Below, one piece after another: positions 26,438 to 33,610 of a stretch of DNA of 64,000 bases (positions are counted from its first letter, which is position 1; each line of letters starts with the position of its first letter). The notes beneath the pieces are model-generated. The model was not told the origin of the DNA. It saw only the letters and a program-made list of their open reading frames with translations, and searched no databases. This stretch comes from a bacterium (GTDB taxonomy: Bacteria > Zhuqueibacterota > Zhuqueibacteria > Residuimicrobiales > Krinioviventaceae): contig JAKQIY010000068.1 in the NCBI GenBank assembly GCA_029561455.1, positions 434,001-498,000 of the forward strand, read 5' to 3'. The position numbers were made by a program, and so were the translations under genes.

Positions 26438-27631
26438 TTAAATAATTCCCTGTTCTTTAAAAGCAGATAATTGTTCATCAGTATAGCCAGCCTGGCGCAA
26501 AATATCTTTGGTATGCTCGGCAAGTCTTGGCGGCGCTGACTCTATTTTCCCGGGTGTGGCGGAAAATTTGGCAGTCAAATTGAACAACGGTAAATCTCCC
26601 AGTTCGGCATCTTTTACTGTAGCAAGCGTCTGCCGGTGTTGCACCTGCGCGGCGTGCAGCGCCTGGTCGAGACTGAGAATTGCGCCGGAGGGCACATCAT
26701 GATTATTAAGAATCTCCACCCATTCATCGGTGGTTTTTGATACCAGTTTTTCTTCCAGCAACGGGGTCAGAGCTTTACGGTTCTTTTTGCGGTTATCCCG
26801 CTCCTGGAAACGCGGATCGGTCTTTAATTCCGGCACACCTAACAGGTCGGCCACACTCTCCCACTGTTCCTGTTTATTTGCGGCAATATTAATATAGCCG
26901 TCCCTGGTTTTAAAAGTGCCCGAAGGCGCGGCGGTAAAATTGTCATTACCCAGCAAGGTCGGCGGCTGCCCACCGATGAGCAGATTGGCGGCCACCCAGC
27001 CGAGCAGCGGCATAATGGAATCAAGCAGAGCGATATCGATAAATTGTCCTTCGCCGGTCTTTTCCCGGTTATATAGAGCTGCCATTATAGCAAATGCCGC
27101 ATTCAAGCCGCCGACAGTGTCGCACACAGGAAAGCCGCAGCGCAGTGGATTCAGAGTCTCATCACCGTTAATATCCATCACGCCACTCAAGCCCTGAATG
27201 ATCTGGTCATAAGCCGGTTTTTCGGCATCCGGGCCGGTTTGCCCGAACCCGGAGATGGCGCAATAAACCAGGCGGGGATTGATCTTCTGCAAAGCCTCAT
27301 AACCGAGCCCCAGACGCGTCATCACATCGGGACGAAAATTTTCAACAACCACATCGGCGGTTTTAACTAATGTACGGAAAATTTCCTTGCCCTGATCGTG
27401 TTTTAAATTCAGGGTAACCGATTTCTTGTTGGCATTCTGGGCCAGAAAACTGGTGCCCATCAGTTTTTTATTCAGATCCGGCACACAGCCAAGCTTGCGC
27501 GCCAGGTCGCCCTCTTTCGGATTCTCGATCTTGATCACTTCAGCGCCCAGTAACGCCAAATGCAAAGTACAAAACGGGCCCGAAAGCACATTGGTCAGGT
27601 CCAGAACGCGGATATGTTCCAGTAATTTCAT
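26438..27631 (-). CDS. CaiB/BaiF (type III) CoA-transferase
   Basis: A 397-residue family III CoA-transferase: N-terminal VLDLTNVLSGPFCTLHLALLG, the catalytic Asp in KPAYDQIIQGLSGVM, and the GFGQTGP motif. These enzymes move CoA from a donor such as succinyl-CoA onto a carboxylic acid through an aspartyl-CoA intermediate. Known relatives act on oxalate, carnitine, itaconate, citramalate, or glutarate/3-hydroxy-3-methylglutarate. It begins 8 nt after the lyase gene, so it likely makes the CoA ester that the lyase cleaves. AAGGAG precedes ATG 27631. Confidence 0.9.
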   Translation of the reverse strand: MKLLEHIRVLDLTNVLSGPFCTLHLALLGAEVIKIENPKEGDLARKLGCVPDLNKKLMGTSFLAQNANKKSVTLNLKHDQGKEIFRTLVKTADVVVENFRPDVMTRLGLGYEALQKINPRLVYCAISGFGQTGPDAEKPAYDQIIQGLSGVMDINGDETLNPLRCGFPVCDTVGGLNAAFAIMAALYNREKTGEGQFIDIALLDSIMPLLGWVAANLLIGGQPPTLLGNDNFTAAPSGTFKTRDGYINIAANKQEQWESVADLLGVPELKTDPRFQERDNRKKNRKALTPLLEEKLVSKTTDEWVEILNNHDVPSGAILSLDQALHAAQVQHRQTLATVKDAELGDLPLFNLTAKFSATPGKIESAPPRLAEHTKDILRQAGYTDEQLSAFKEQGII

Positions 27632-27639
27632 AACACCAT

Positions 27640-28566
27640 TTACTCCTTAACAATAGCCGGTATGCCGGCTTTTAAAAGTCTTCCTGATAATTCACGGTTC
27701 AATTCCAGGGCGACATCCTTACTTAGCTGCAACAGGATTTCCAGGTCTGGCAATCCACTAAATCCTTCACGTTGAAAAAGATAAACCAAGTCTTCGGTGC
27801 AGACATTGCCGGAACCGATTTTTGTAAAGGGACAGCCGCCGAGGTTGCCGAAGGCCGTTTCAAATACGGTAACCCCACTTTGCAATGCGGCGTAACAATT
27901 GACTATACCGGCGCCAAAGGTATCGTGGAAATGGCAGGCGCATTCCACATTCTTGTCCAATTCCTGAATGCGTCCGAATAACTCCATAACCTGGGTGGGA
28001 TAAGCATATCCCGCCGTATCGGCAAGACTGATGGACAATAACCCGGCGTCCAAATATTGCTTGACAATATCCAGTACGGTCTGCTCCGGCACCCGACCTT
28101 CAAAGCCGCAGCCAAAAGCGGATTGTACCGAAACCTGCACCTTCTTTCCTTCCGCCAGCGCCTTTTTGGCCATGGGAATGATACGACTCACGGCTTCTGC
28201 AGTGGACATGCCAGTGTTTTTAAGGCTGTGGGTATTGCTGGCCGATACACCCATGCAAAACATATCCACGCCGCAGGCCAGGCCGCGCTCCAGTCCCTTT
28301 TCATTCAATACCAGCGCTGAAAGAATAACATTTTTCGGCTTTTTCCCGGAGGCGTTGAGTTCGGCAAATAACCGGTCGGTATCTGCCATTTGCGGCACTT
28401 TATCGGGGTGCACAAACGAGCCGACCTGGATCATGGGTAATCTCGCGGCAAACAGCATTTCCAACCAATGTTGTTTCTTTTCCAGGGAAACGATCTGCTT
28501 TTCATTCTGCAGGCCGTCGCGCAAGCCCACTTCATGAATGATGATTTTATTTTTTACAGTTTGCAC
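27640..28566 (-). CDS. HMG-CoA-lyase-like enzyme (GTG start)
   Basis: A 308-residue TIM-barrel lyase of the HMGL family: EVGLRDGLQNE (residues ~12-22, catalytic Arg and Asp), metal ligands in CHFHDTFGAG, and the C-terminal flexible loop Cys in GGCPFTKIGSGNVCTED. The active-site set is that of true 3-hydroxy-3-methylglutaryl-CoA lyase (acetyl-CoA plus acetoacetate), not of citrate-synthase-like isopropylmalate synthases, which use the free product. The enzyme could cleave another tertiary 3-hydroxyacyl-CoA such as citramalyl-CoA or homocitryl-CoA. The start is GTG 28566 with GAGG 7 nt upstream, overlapping the dehydrogenase by 13 nt. Confidence 0.88.
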   Translation of the reverse strand: MQTVKNKIIIHEVGLRDGLQNEKQIVSLEKKQHWLEMLFAARLPMIQVGSFVHPDKVPQMADTDRLFAELNASGKKPKNVILSALVLNEKGLERGLACGVDMFCMGVSASNTHSLKNTGMSTAEAVSRIIPMAKKALAEGKKVQVSVQSAFGCGFEGRVPEQTVLDIVKQYLDAGLLSISLADTAGYAYPTQVMELFGRIQELDKNVECACHFHDTFGAGIVNCYAALQSGVTVFETAFGNLGGCPFTKIGSGNVCTEDLVYLFQREGFSGLPDLEILLQLSKDVALELNRELSGRLLKAGIPAIVKE

Positions 28567-29672
28567 GCTACCGCCTCGGCCATTTCCATCGTAGTATTTT
28601 TCCCGCCCATATCATAGGTGCGGGTTTGGCCTTCTTTAATGACAGCGGCAACCGCAGATTCAAGACGATCTGCCTTGTCTTTTTCACCAAGATAATCGAG
28701 CATCAGTTTGGCGGCGAGCAGCATAGCCAATGGATTCACTTTATTCATGCCCGCATATTTCGGGGCGCTGCCGTGCGTGGGCTCAAAAACCGCATAGTTA
28801 TCACCAATATTGCCGCTGGACGCAAAGCCCAATCCGCCAACCAGCTGCGCCGCCAGGTCGGAAATAATATCGCCAAACATGTTTTCTGCCACCAGCACGC
28901 CATAGGTTTCGGGATTTTTCACCAGCCACATGCACATGGCGTCGATATTAGTTTCCCAGAGATCAATGCCGGGATAATTTTTTGCTACGTCGCGGGCGCA
29001 GCGGGTCATTAATCCGCCGGTTTCGCGCAGCACATTCGGTTTTTCCACCAGGGTTACGGATTTGTAGCCATATTTTTTGGCATACATAAAAGCTTCATTA
29101 ACGATATTGGTGCAGCCGGTTTTGGTCATAATCCGGGTGGACAACGCAATTTCAGTGAGCGGCACATCTTTAAAGCTTTTCATTTTATTATTATTAGCCA
29201 GCAGTACATCGAACACCGCTTGCGGTAAAGGATGGAACTCGACACCGGCATACAGGCCTTCGGTATTTTCGCGGAATACCACCAGGTCGATATTCTCCTT
29301 ATAATTTAGGGGATTACCCGGGTAAGCCTTGCAGGGCCGCAGGTTGGTACGCAAGTTGAAAAGCTGGCGCAGTTTAACTATGGGTGAAAAATATTCAAAA
29401 CCCTTGTTTTGCAATTCCGGCAGCAGTTCCCGGGCAGCTTCGTCTTTGGGTTTGGAAGTAATTGCCCCGAACAATGCAGCATCGGTATTTTTTAGTATTT
29501 GTATGGTACGGTCCGGCAGGGCGTTGCCTTCTTTTATCCAGAATTCCCAGCCAATATCGCCATGAATGTATTCAGCATCAAGAGCCAGTTTGTCCAACAC
29601 ATGCCGGGCGGCATTCATTACATCGATGCCGATGCCGTCACCCGGCAGCCAGGCAATTTTATATTTCGCCAT
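28554..29672 (-). CDS. Isocitrate/isopropylmalate/homoisocitrate dehydrogenase family enzyme
   Basis: A 372-residue NAD(P)-dependent beta-decarboxylating dehydrogenase: LPGDGIGIDVM at the N-terminus, the arginine triad region LRQLFNLRTNLRP, VVFRENTEGLYAGVEF, the catalytic Lys in LVEKPNVLRETGG, and GDIISDLAAQLVGGLG. It converts a 2-hydroxy-3-carboxy acid to a 2-oxoacid plus CO2, reversibly. RENTEGLY is shared by isocitrate and homoisocitrate enzymes, so substrate cannot be fixed by eye. Together with the LeuC/LeuD-like pair it forms the middle steps of a 2-oxoacid chain-length pathway. AAAGGG precedes ATG 29672. Confidence 0.88.
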   Translation of the reverse strand: MAKYKIAWLPGDGIGIDVMNAARHVLDKLALDAEYIHGDIGWEFWIKEGNALPDRTIQILKNTDAALFGAITSKPKDEAARELLPELQNKGFEYFSPIVKLRQLFNLRTNLRPCKAYPGNPLNYKENIDLVVFRENTEGLYAGVEFHPLPQAVFDVLLANNNKMKSFKDVPLTEIALSTRIMTKTGCTNIVNEAFMYAKKYGYKSVTLVEKPNVLRETGGLMTRCARDVAKNYPGIDLWETNIDAMCMWLVKNPETYGVLVAENMFGDIISDLAAQLVGGLGFASSGNIGDNYAVFEPTHGSAPKYAGMNKVNPLAMLLAAKLMLDYLGEKDKADRLESAVAAVIKEGQTRTYDMGGKNTTMEMAEAVACKL

Positions 29673-29687
29673 AGTATTACCCTTTAT

Positions 29688-31019
29688 TTACGTGGTTATT
29701 TTTTTGAAAATTTTTTCCAGTATATCCAGACAACAATCAATATGCTCTTTTTCCACAATCAAAGCCGGGGCAAAACGCACCGAGTTGGGCCCACAGCCGA
29801 GAATGATGAGACCCTCGTAAAACGCCAGTTCCAGTATCTTGTTGCGGATTGCCGGGTTGGCTTTGATGCTCTCGCGATCGGTTACGATCTCCATACCCAC
29901 CATCAAACCCATACCGCGTACATCGCCAATAAAATCATAGTCCGGTTGCAGCTTTTTGAGTCGTTCCAGTAAATAGGCGCCCTGCTTGGCAGCGTTTTCC
30001 ACCAGGCCGTTTTCGATCAACTCGATAGTTTTCAAAGCGGCGGCGCACGAAACCGGGTTGCCGCCAAATGTGGAGGCGTGGGAACCATACGGCCAGTTCA
30101 TTACCTCGGCTTTGGCAATGATCGCGCCCAGCGGCATTCCGGAGGCTATGCCCTTGGCTATGCACATAATATCCGGTTCGAGCCCGAAATGCTCGCTGGC
30201 AAACATTTTACCGGTGCGGCCCATACCGCACTGGATTTCATCGGCCACAATCAGGAACCCATGCTTTTTTGACAATTCCTGTAAACGGGTGACATATTCT
30301 TTGGGAGGCACAATATAGCCGCCCTCGCCCTGGATCGGCTCAAAAAACACCGCGGCAATTTCACTGGGCGGCACGGTTTTTTCAAAAATAGTCTCTTCCA
30401 GGTATTTAACACATTCGAAGCGACAAAAACCATACTTTTGCCCAAACATACAGCGATAGCAATAAGGATAAGGAATGTGCGTAACATCCGGTAACAAGGG
30501 CGAAAAACCCGCCTTTTGTACGATCTTGCTGCCGGTTAAGGATAATGCGCCATAGGTGCGGCCGTGAAAGGCGCCGGTATAGGCCAGCAGTCGGGTGCGA
30601 TGGGTGTTATAGCGCGACAATTTGATGGCCGCCTCGACCGATTCCGCGCCGGAATTGGTAAAAAACACCCGTTTGTTCGAACCGCCGGGCGCCAGTTCAC
30701 TCAGCTTTTTGGCCAGGTTGGATTGCACCTGGTAATAAAAATCCGTGCCGGACATGTGGATGAGCTTTTCCGCCTGGTCTTTAATGGCCTGCACAACCTC
30801 GGGATGACAATGGCCGGTGGAACACACTGCAATGCCGCTGCAAAAATCCAGAAACTCATTGCCGTCGATGTCTATCAGCTTCATGCCTTCGCCCCGTTCC
30901 GCCACGCAGGGGAAATCACGGGTATAGGAAGGAGAAACATACTGCTTATCGGTTTTAATGATCTGTTCAGCTTGAGGACCGGGAAGTTTTGTACGTAAAT
31001 GTGGTAAGGAGTATGCCAT
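29688..31019 (-). CDS. Class III aminotransferase (omega-amino acid: lysine/ornithine/GABA type)
   Basis: A 443-residue fold-type I PLP enzyme. The Schiff-base Lys is in IAKGIASGMPLGA, the cofactor Asp in IVADEIQCGMGRTGK, and the other-subunit phosphate segment in SHASTFGGNPVSCAAA. A Cys-rich segment (YPYCYRCMFGQKYGFC) is typical of a subset often annotated GABA or acetylornithine aminotransferase, whose members are known to act on ornithine, lysine or as racemases. Next to ALDH7, lysine 6-aminotransferase is the natural guess, giving 2-aminoadipate semialdehyde. ATG 31019 is preferred (GAGAAAGG 8 nt upstream) to ATG 31037, which overlaps the previous gene. Confidence 0.88.
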   Translation of the reverse strand: MAYSLPHLRTKLPGPQAEQIIKTDKQYVSPSYTRDFPCVAERGEGMKLIDIDGNEFLDFCSGIAVCSTGHCHPEVVQAIKDQAEKLIHMSGTDFYYQVQSNLAKKLSELAPGGSNKRVFFTNSGAESVEAAIKLSRYNTHRTRLLAYTGAFHGRTYGALSLTGSKIVQKAGFSPLLPDVTHIPYPYCYRCMFGQKYGFCRFECVKYLEETIFEKTVPPSEIAAVFFEPIQGEGGYIVPPKEYVTRLQELSKKHGFLIVADEIQCGMGRTGKMFASEHFGLEPDIMCIAKGIASGMPLGAIIAKAEVMNWPYGSHASTFGGNPVSCAAALKTIELIENGLVENAAKQGAYLLERLKKLQPDYDFIGDVRGMGLMVGMEIVTDRESIKANPAIRNKILELAFYEGLIILGCGPNSVRFAPALIVEKEHIDCCLDILEKIFKKITT

Positions 31020-31033
31020 ATTCGTGACCTTTC

Positions 31034-32578
31034 TCAATCAAATTTAATACCTTGCGCCAGTACAGTGGTGCGGCTCCAGTTAATTGTGTTTGTCTGACGA
31101 CGCATATAAGCTTTCCAGGCATCCGAGCCGCTTTCTCGTCCCCCGCCGGTCTCTTTTTCACCGCCAAAAGCCAGACCTATCTCTGCGCCACTGGTGCCCA
31201 AATTTACATTTGCAATACCGCAATCGGAACCGGCATGGCTGAGATATTGTTCAGCTTCGATGAGATCGTTGGTAAATATCGCTGAACTCAGGCCCTGCGT
31301 CACATCATTCTGAATATGGATAGCGTTACCGAGGTCGCCTTTATATTTAATGAGGTATAGGATGGGCGCAAAGGTCTCTTCCTGGACAATGGCGAAATGG
31401 TTCTCTACTTCGGCAATAGCGGGAGTAACATAACAGCCGCCGGGGTATTTTTCGCCGGAAAGTTTCTCCCCGCCATAAATAATGCTTCCGCCCTGGCTTT
31501 TAATATCACGCAAGGCGTTCATCATTACATCCACCGCAGCGGTATTGACCAGCGGGCCCATCAGGATATTCTCATTCAGGGGACTGCCGATAGTGATGCG
31601 GGTATAATAATTCTGCAACAATTCTTTAAACTTTTCATATACGGATTCGGCAATAATCACCCGACGGGTGGTCGTGCAGCGCTGCCCGGCAGTACCGACC
31701 GCGCCGAACAACACGTTTTTTGCCGCCAATTCCAGATCGGCATGCGGGGTGATGATAATAGCGTTATTACCGCCCAGTTCCAGTATGGTCTTGCCGAGCC
31801 GTTCGCTGACGATTTGTGCAATATGTTTACCCAACCGCGTCGAGCCGGTATAACTGATCAGGCCGATGCGTTTGTCGTTATTGAACAGGTCGCCGATTTC
31901 CGAACCTTTGCCGGTCACCAAAGTAGATACTGCCGCAGGGGCATGGTTTTCCTGCAATACCCGCGCAAATATTTTCTGACAGGCAATAGCGGTTAACGGC
32001 GTAGGACTCGCCGGTTTCCATACACACACATCGCCGCACACCAGGGCCAAAGTCAAATTCCAACTCCACACCGCCACCGGAAAATTAAATGCGGAAATAA
32101 TACCAACCACACCCAATGGATGCCATTGTTCGTACATACGGTGCTGCGGGCGTTCGCTATGTGTTTGCACGCCATACAACATGCGGGACTGGCCGCAGGC
32201 ATAATCGCAAATGTCGATCATTTCCTGCACTTCACCCAAACCTTCCTGGATGGATTTACCCATCTCCAGCGTTACAAGTTTGCCCAGGGCCGGTTTCTTT
32301 TCGCGCAGGGCAACGCCTAGCTGGCGAATGATCTCGCCGCGTTTGGGCGCCGGTATTAAACGCCATTGTGCAAAAGCTGCCTGCGCTTTTTGAATGACCT
32401 GGTCATAGTCATCCTTATTGGCCGTTTTAACAGAGGCAATGACCTGACCGGTTATGGGGGTAGTTACCTGAATTTCCCTGCCATGGCCGAACCAGTGTTC
32501 GCCATCGCACACGCCGTCGTTGACATCACTTAAATCCAGGTTGCGAAAGACATTTGCAATTTCTTTGTTAATGTCCAT
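31034..32578 (-). CDS. ALDH7-family 2-aminoadipate semialdehyde (piperideine-6-carboxylate) dehydrogenase
   Basis: A 514-residue NAD-dependent aldehyde dehydrogenase. Many segments are those of the antiquitin (ALDH7) group rather than generic ALDHs: YEQWHPLGVVGIISAFNFP, GTAGQRCTTTRR with the catalytic Cys, ILELGGNNAIII with the catalytic Glu, GSDCGIANVNLGTSGAE, and GGGRESGSDAWKAYMRRQTN. ALDH7 oxidises 2-aminoadipate 6-semialdehyde (in equilibrium with piperideine-6-carboxylate) to 2-aminoadipate in lysine catabolism. This is the strongest clue to the operon's substrate. AGGAG precedes ATG 32578, 9 nt after the regulator gene. Confidence 0.93.
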   Translation of the reverse strand: MDINKEIANVFRNLDLSDVNDGVCDGEHWFGHGREIQVTTPITGQVIASVKTANKDDYDQVIQKAQAAFAQWRLIPAPKRGEIIRQLGVALREKKPALGKLVTLEMGKSIQEGLGEVQEMIDICDYACGQSRMLYGVQTHSERPQHRMYEQWHPLGVVGIISAFNFPVAVWSWNLTLALVCGDVCVWKPASPTPLTAIACQKIFARVLQENHAPAAVSTLVTGKGSEIGDLFNNDKRIGLISYTGSTRLGKHIAQIVSERLGKTILELGGNNAIIITPHADLELAAKNVLFGAVGTAGQRCTTTRRVIIAESVYEKFKELLQNYYTRITIGSPLNENILMGPLVNTAAVDVMMNALRDIKSQGGSIIYGGEKLSGEKYPGGCYVTPAIAEVENHFAIVQEETFAPILYLIKYKGDLGNAIHIQNDVTQGLSSAIFTNDLIEAEQYLSHAGSDCGIANVNLGTSGAEIGLAFGGEKETGGGRESGSDAWKAYMRRQTNTINWSRTTVLAQGIKFD

Positions 32579-32587
32579 AGTCTGCTC

Positions 32588-33376
32588 CTATGGTTTATAA
32601 ATGTCCCTTAATATTGAAAAGTCATTACCAAAAATGGTTTTGACTTGTGATTCCAGTCTATTGATCATTTTCCAGCTATAAATTTCATGTTTAATAAAAT
32701 CTTTGGCAACGCCAACCAGGCTCTCGTTGGCAGTGAGCACACCGATATTGGATTTATTCTCCGCAATAATCGCTTGCAAAAGATAAGCGCTGTCCATCAC
32801 CATCGTAAATTCACGTCCCCCCTTTTCCATGATCTTTTCTTTTTCCAGCAGGTGATGATAGATTATACCGAAATCCAGCGGTAGTGTGCCATATTGAATG
32901 ATAACGATCTTTTTATCGCGCTGCTGTTGCAATTCCGGCAGCAGATCCTGCAATTCTTCATCCCAGCAAAACAGCAATATTTCTTCACGGCAGGATAATA
33001 TCAGTTCACGGGCTTTGTTGATCAGATCCTGGCGGGAATTAATATCCCAAATATAATGCGACCCCAAGCCCTTGGCGCGCGGCAAGTGCTTTTTAAGCAG
33101 GCTGATGGAAGCGGCGGTCTCATCCTGAAATTTTTTCAGCAGAATGTCGATATCCTGGGGAATATACTTGACCGGCTCGGTTTGCACCGGGGTGATGACC
33201 GATTTATCCAGCAATTTACTGATCACTTCATAGATTTTGGAAGGCGGTATACCCGAATTCTTGGCCAGTTCATAACCGGTAACGGGACTTTTATTGACGA
33301 GGGCAATGTAGGCTTTGGATTCCCAGGTGGAAAAGCCGAACCGGGCAAGATTTTCGGAAATAATTGAAATGGGCAT
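32588..33376 (-). CDS. TrmB-family transcriptional regulator
   Basis: A 262-residue regulator with an N-terminal TrmB winged helix (~5-75, FGFSTWESKAYIALVNKSPVTG, YELAKNSGIPPSKIYEVISKLL) and a C-terminal effector domain (~110-262) of the phospholipase-D-like type (ILLFCWDEELQDLLPELQ). TrmB proteins mostly respond to small molecules, sugars in archaea. As first gene of the eight-gene catabolic operon, with a palindrome just downstream of the promoter -10, it probably controls itself and the operon. ATG 33376 has AGGAG at 5-nt spacing; an upstream GTG at 33382 is rejected. Confidence 0.88.
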   Translation of the reverse strand: MPISIISENLARFGFSTWESKAYIALVNKSPVTGYELAKNSGIPPSKIYEVISKLLDKSVITPVQTEPVKYIPQDIDILLKKFQDETAASISLLKKHLPRAKGLGSHYIWDINSRQDLINKARELILSCREEILLFCWDEELQDLLPELQQQRDKKIVIIQYGTLPLDFGIIYHHLLEKEKIMEKGGREFTMVMDSAYLLQAIIAENKSNIGVLTANESLVGVAKDFIKHEIYSWKMINRLESQVKTIFGNDFSILRDIYKP

Positions 33377-33391
33377 AGCCACTCCTGCTAT

Positions 33392-33409
33392 TAACTACCT
33401 ATGTAGTTA
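33392..33409 (-). promoter_or_regulatory. Palindromic candidate TrmB operator
   Basis: A perfect 7-bp inverted repeat (taactac at 33392-33398, gtagtta at 33403-33409, 4-nt spacer) touches the -10 element and covers the expected transcription start and leader, ideal for repression. It ends 15 nt upstream of the regulator start codon. Confidence 0.6.
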
Positions 33410-33437
33410 TTATAGTAAATTTCCGGGGAATTGTCAA
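33409..33437 (-). promoter_or_regulatory. Consensus sigma-70 promoter of the eight-gene operon
   Basis: On the minus strand a perfect TTGACA (33432-33437) and a perfect TATAAT (33409-33414) are 17 nt apart. It lies 32 nt upstream of the TrmB-like start codon and reads into the operon. The very strong core suggests a tightly repressed, inducible operon. Confidence 0.85.
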
Positions 33438-33529
33438 GGGGAATTTTGCAAAGGCGGTATTATATAATTGATAATAATAGCTTGTGTGAGGTACAGAAGT
33501 AATATTGAATCTTGTTTATCCTTCGTGTT

Positions 33530-33580
33530 CTTTGTGTCCTTCGTGGTTCAATCTTTTCATTTTACCCGAAGGACACGAAG
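33530..33580. repeat. 'CTTCGTGTCCTTCG' inverted-repeat element
   Basis: Bases 33530-33543 (ctttgtgtccttcg) pair with 33567-33580 (cgaaggacacgaag) over 14 positions with a single G-T pair. A further copy of the motif (ccttcgtgttctttg) begins at 33520. It follows the 3' end of the 33611-36469 gene by about 30 nt, with no T tract. From memory, similar motifs recur in genomes of several environmental bacterial phyla; their nature is unknown to me. Confidence 0.55.
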
Positions 33581-33610
33581 AAGAAATTTTTCAAAGAATA
33601 ATCTAATAAC

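Noticed and set aside
33520-33580. CRISPR repeat
   Set aside because: The repeated motif is not regularly spaced and has no unique spacers; it is an inverted-repeat element.
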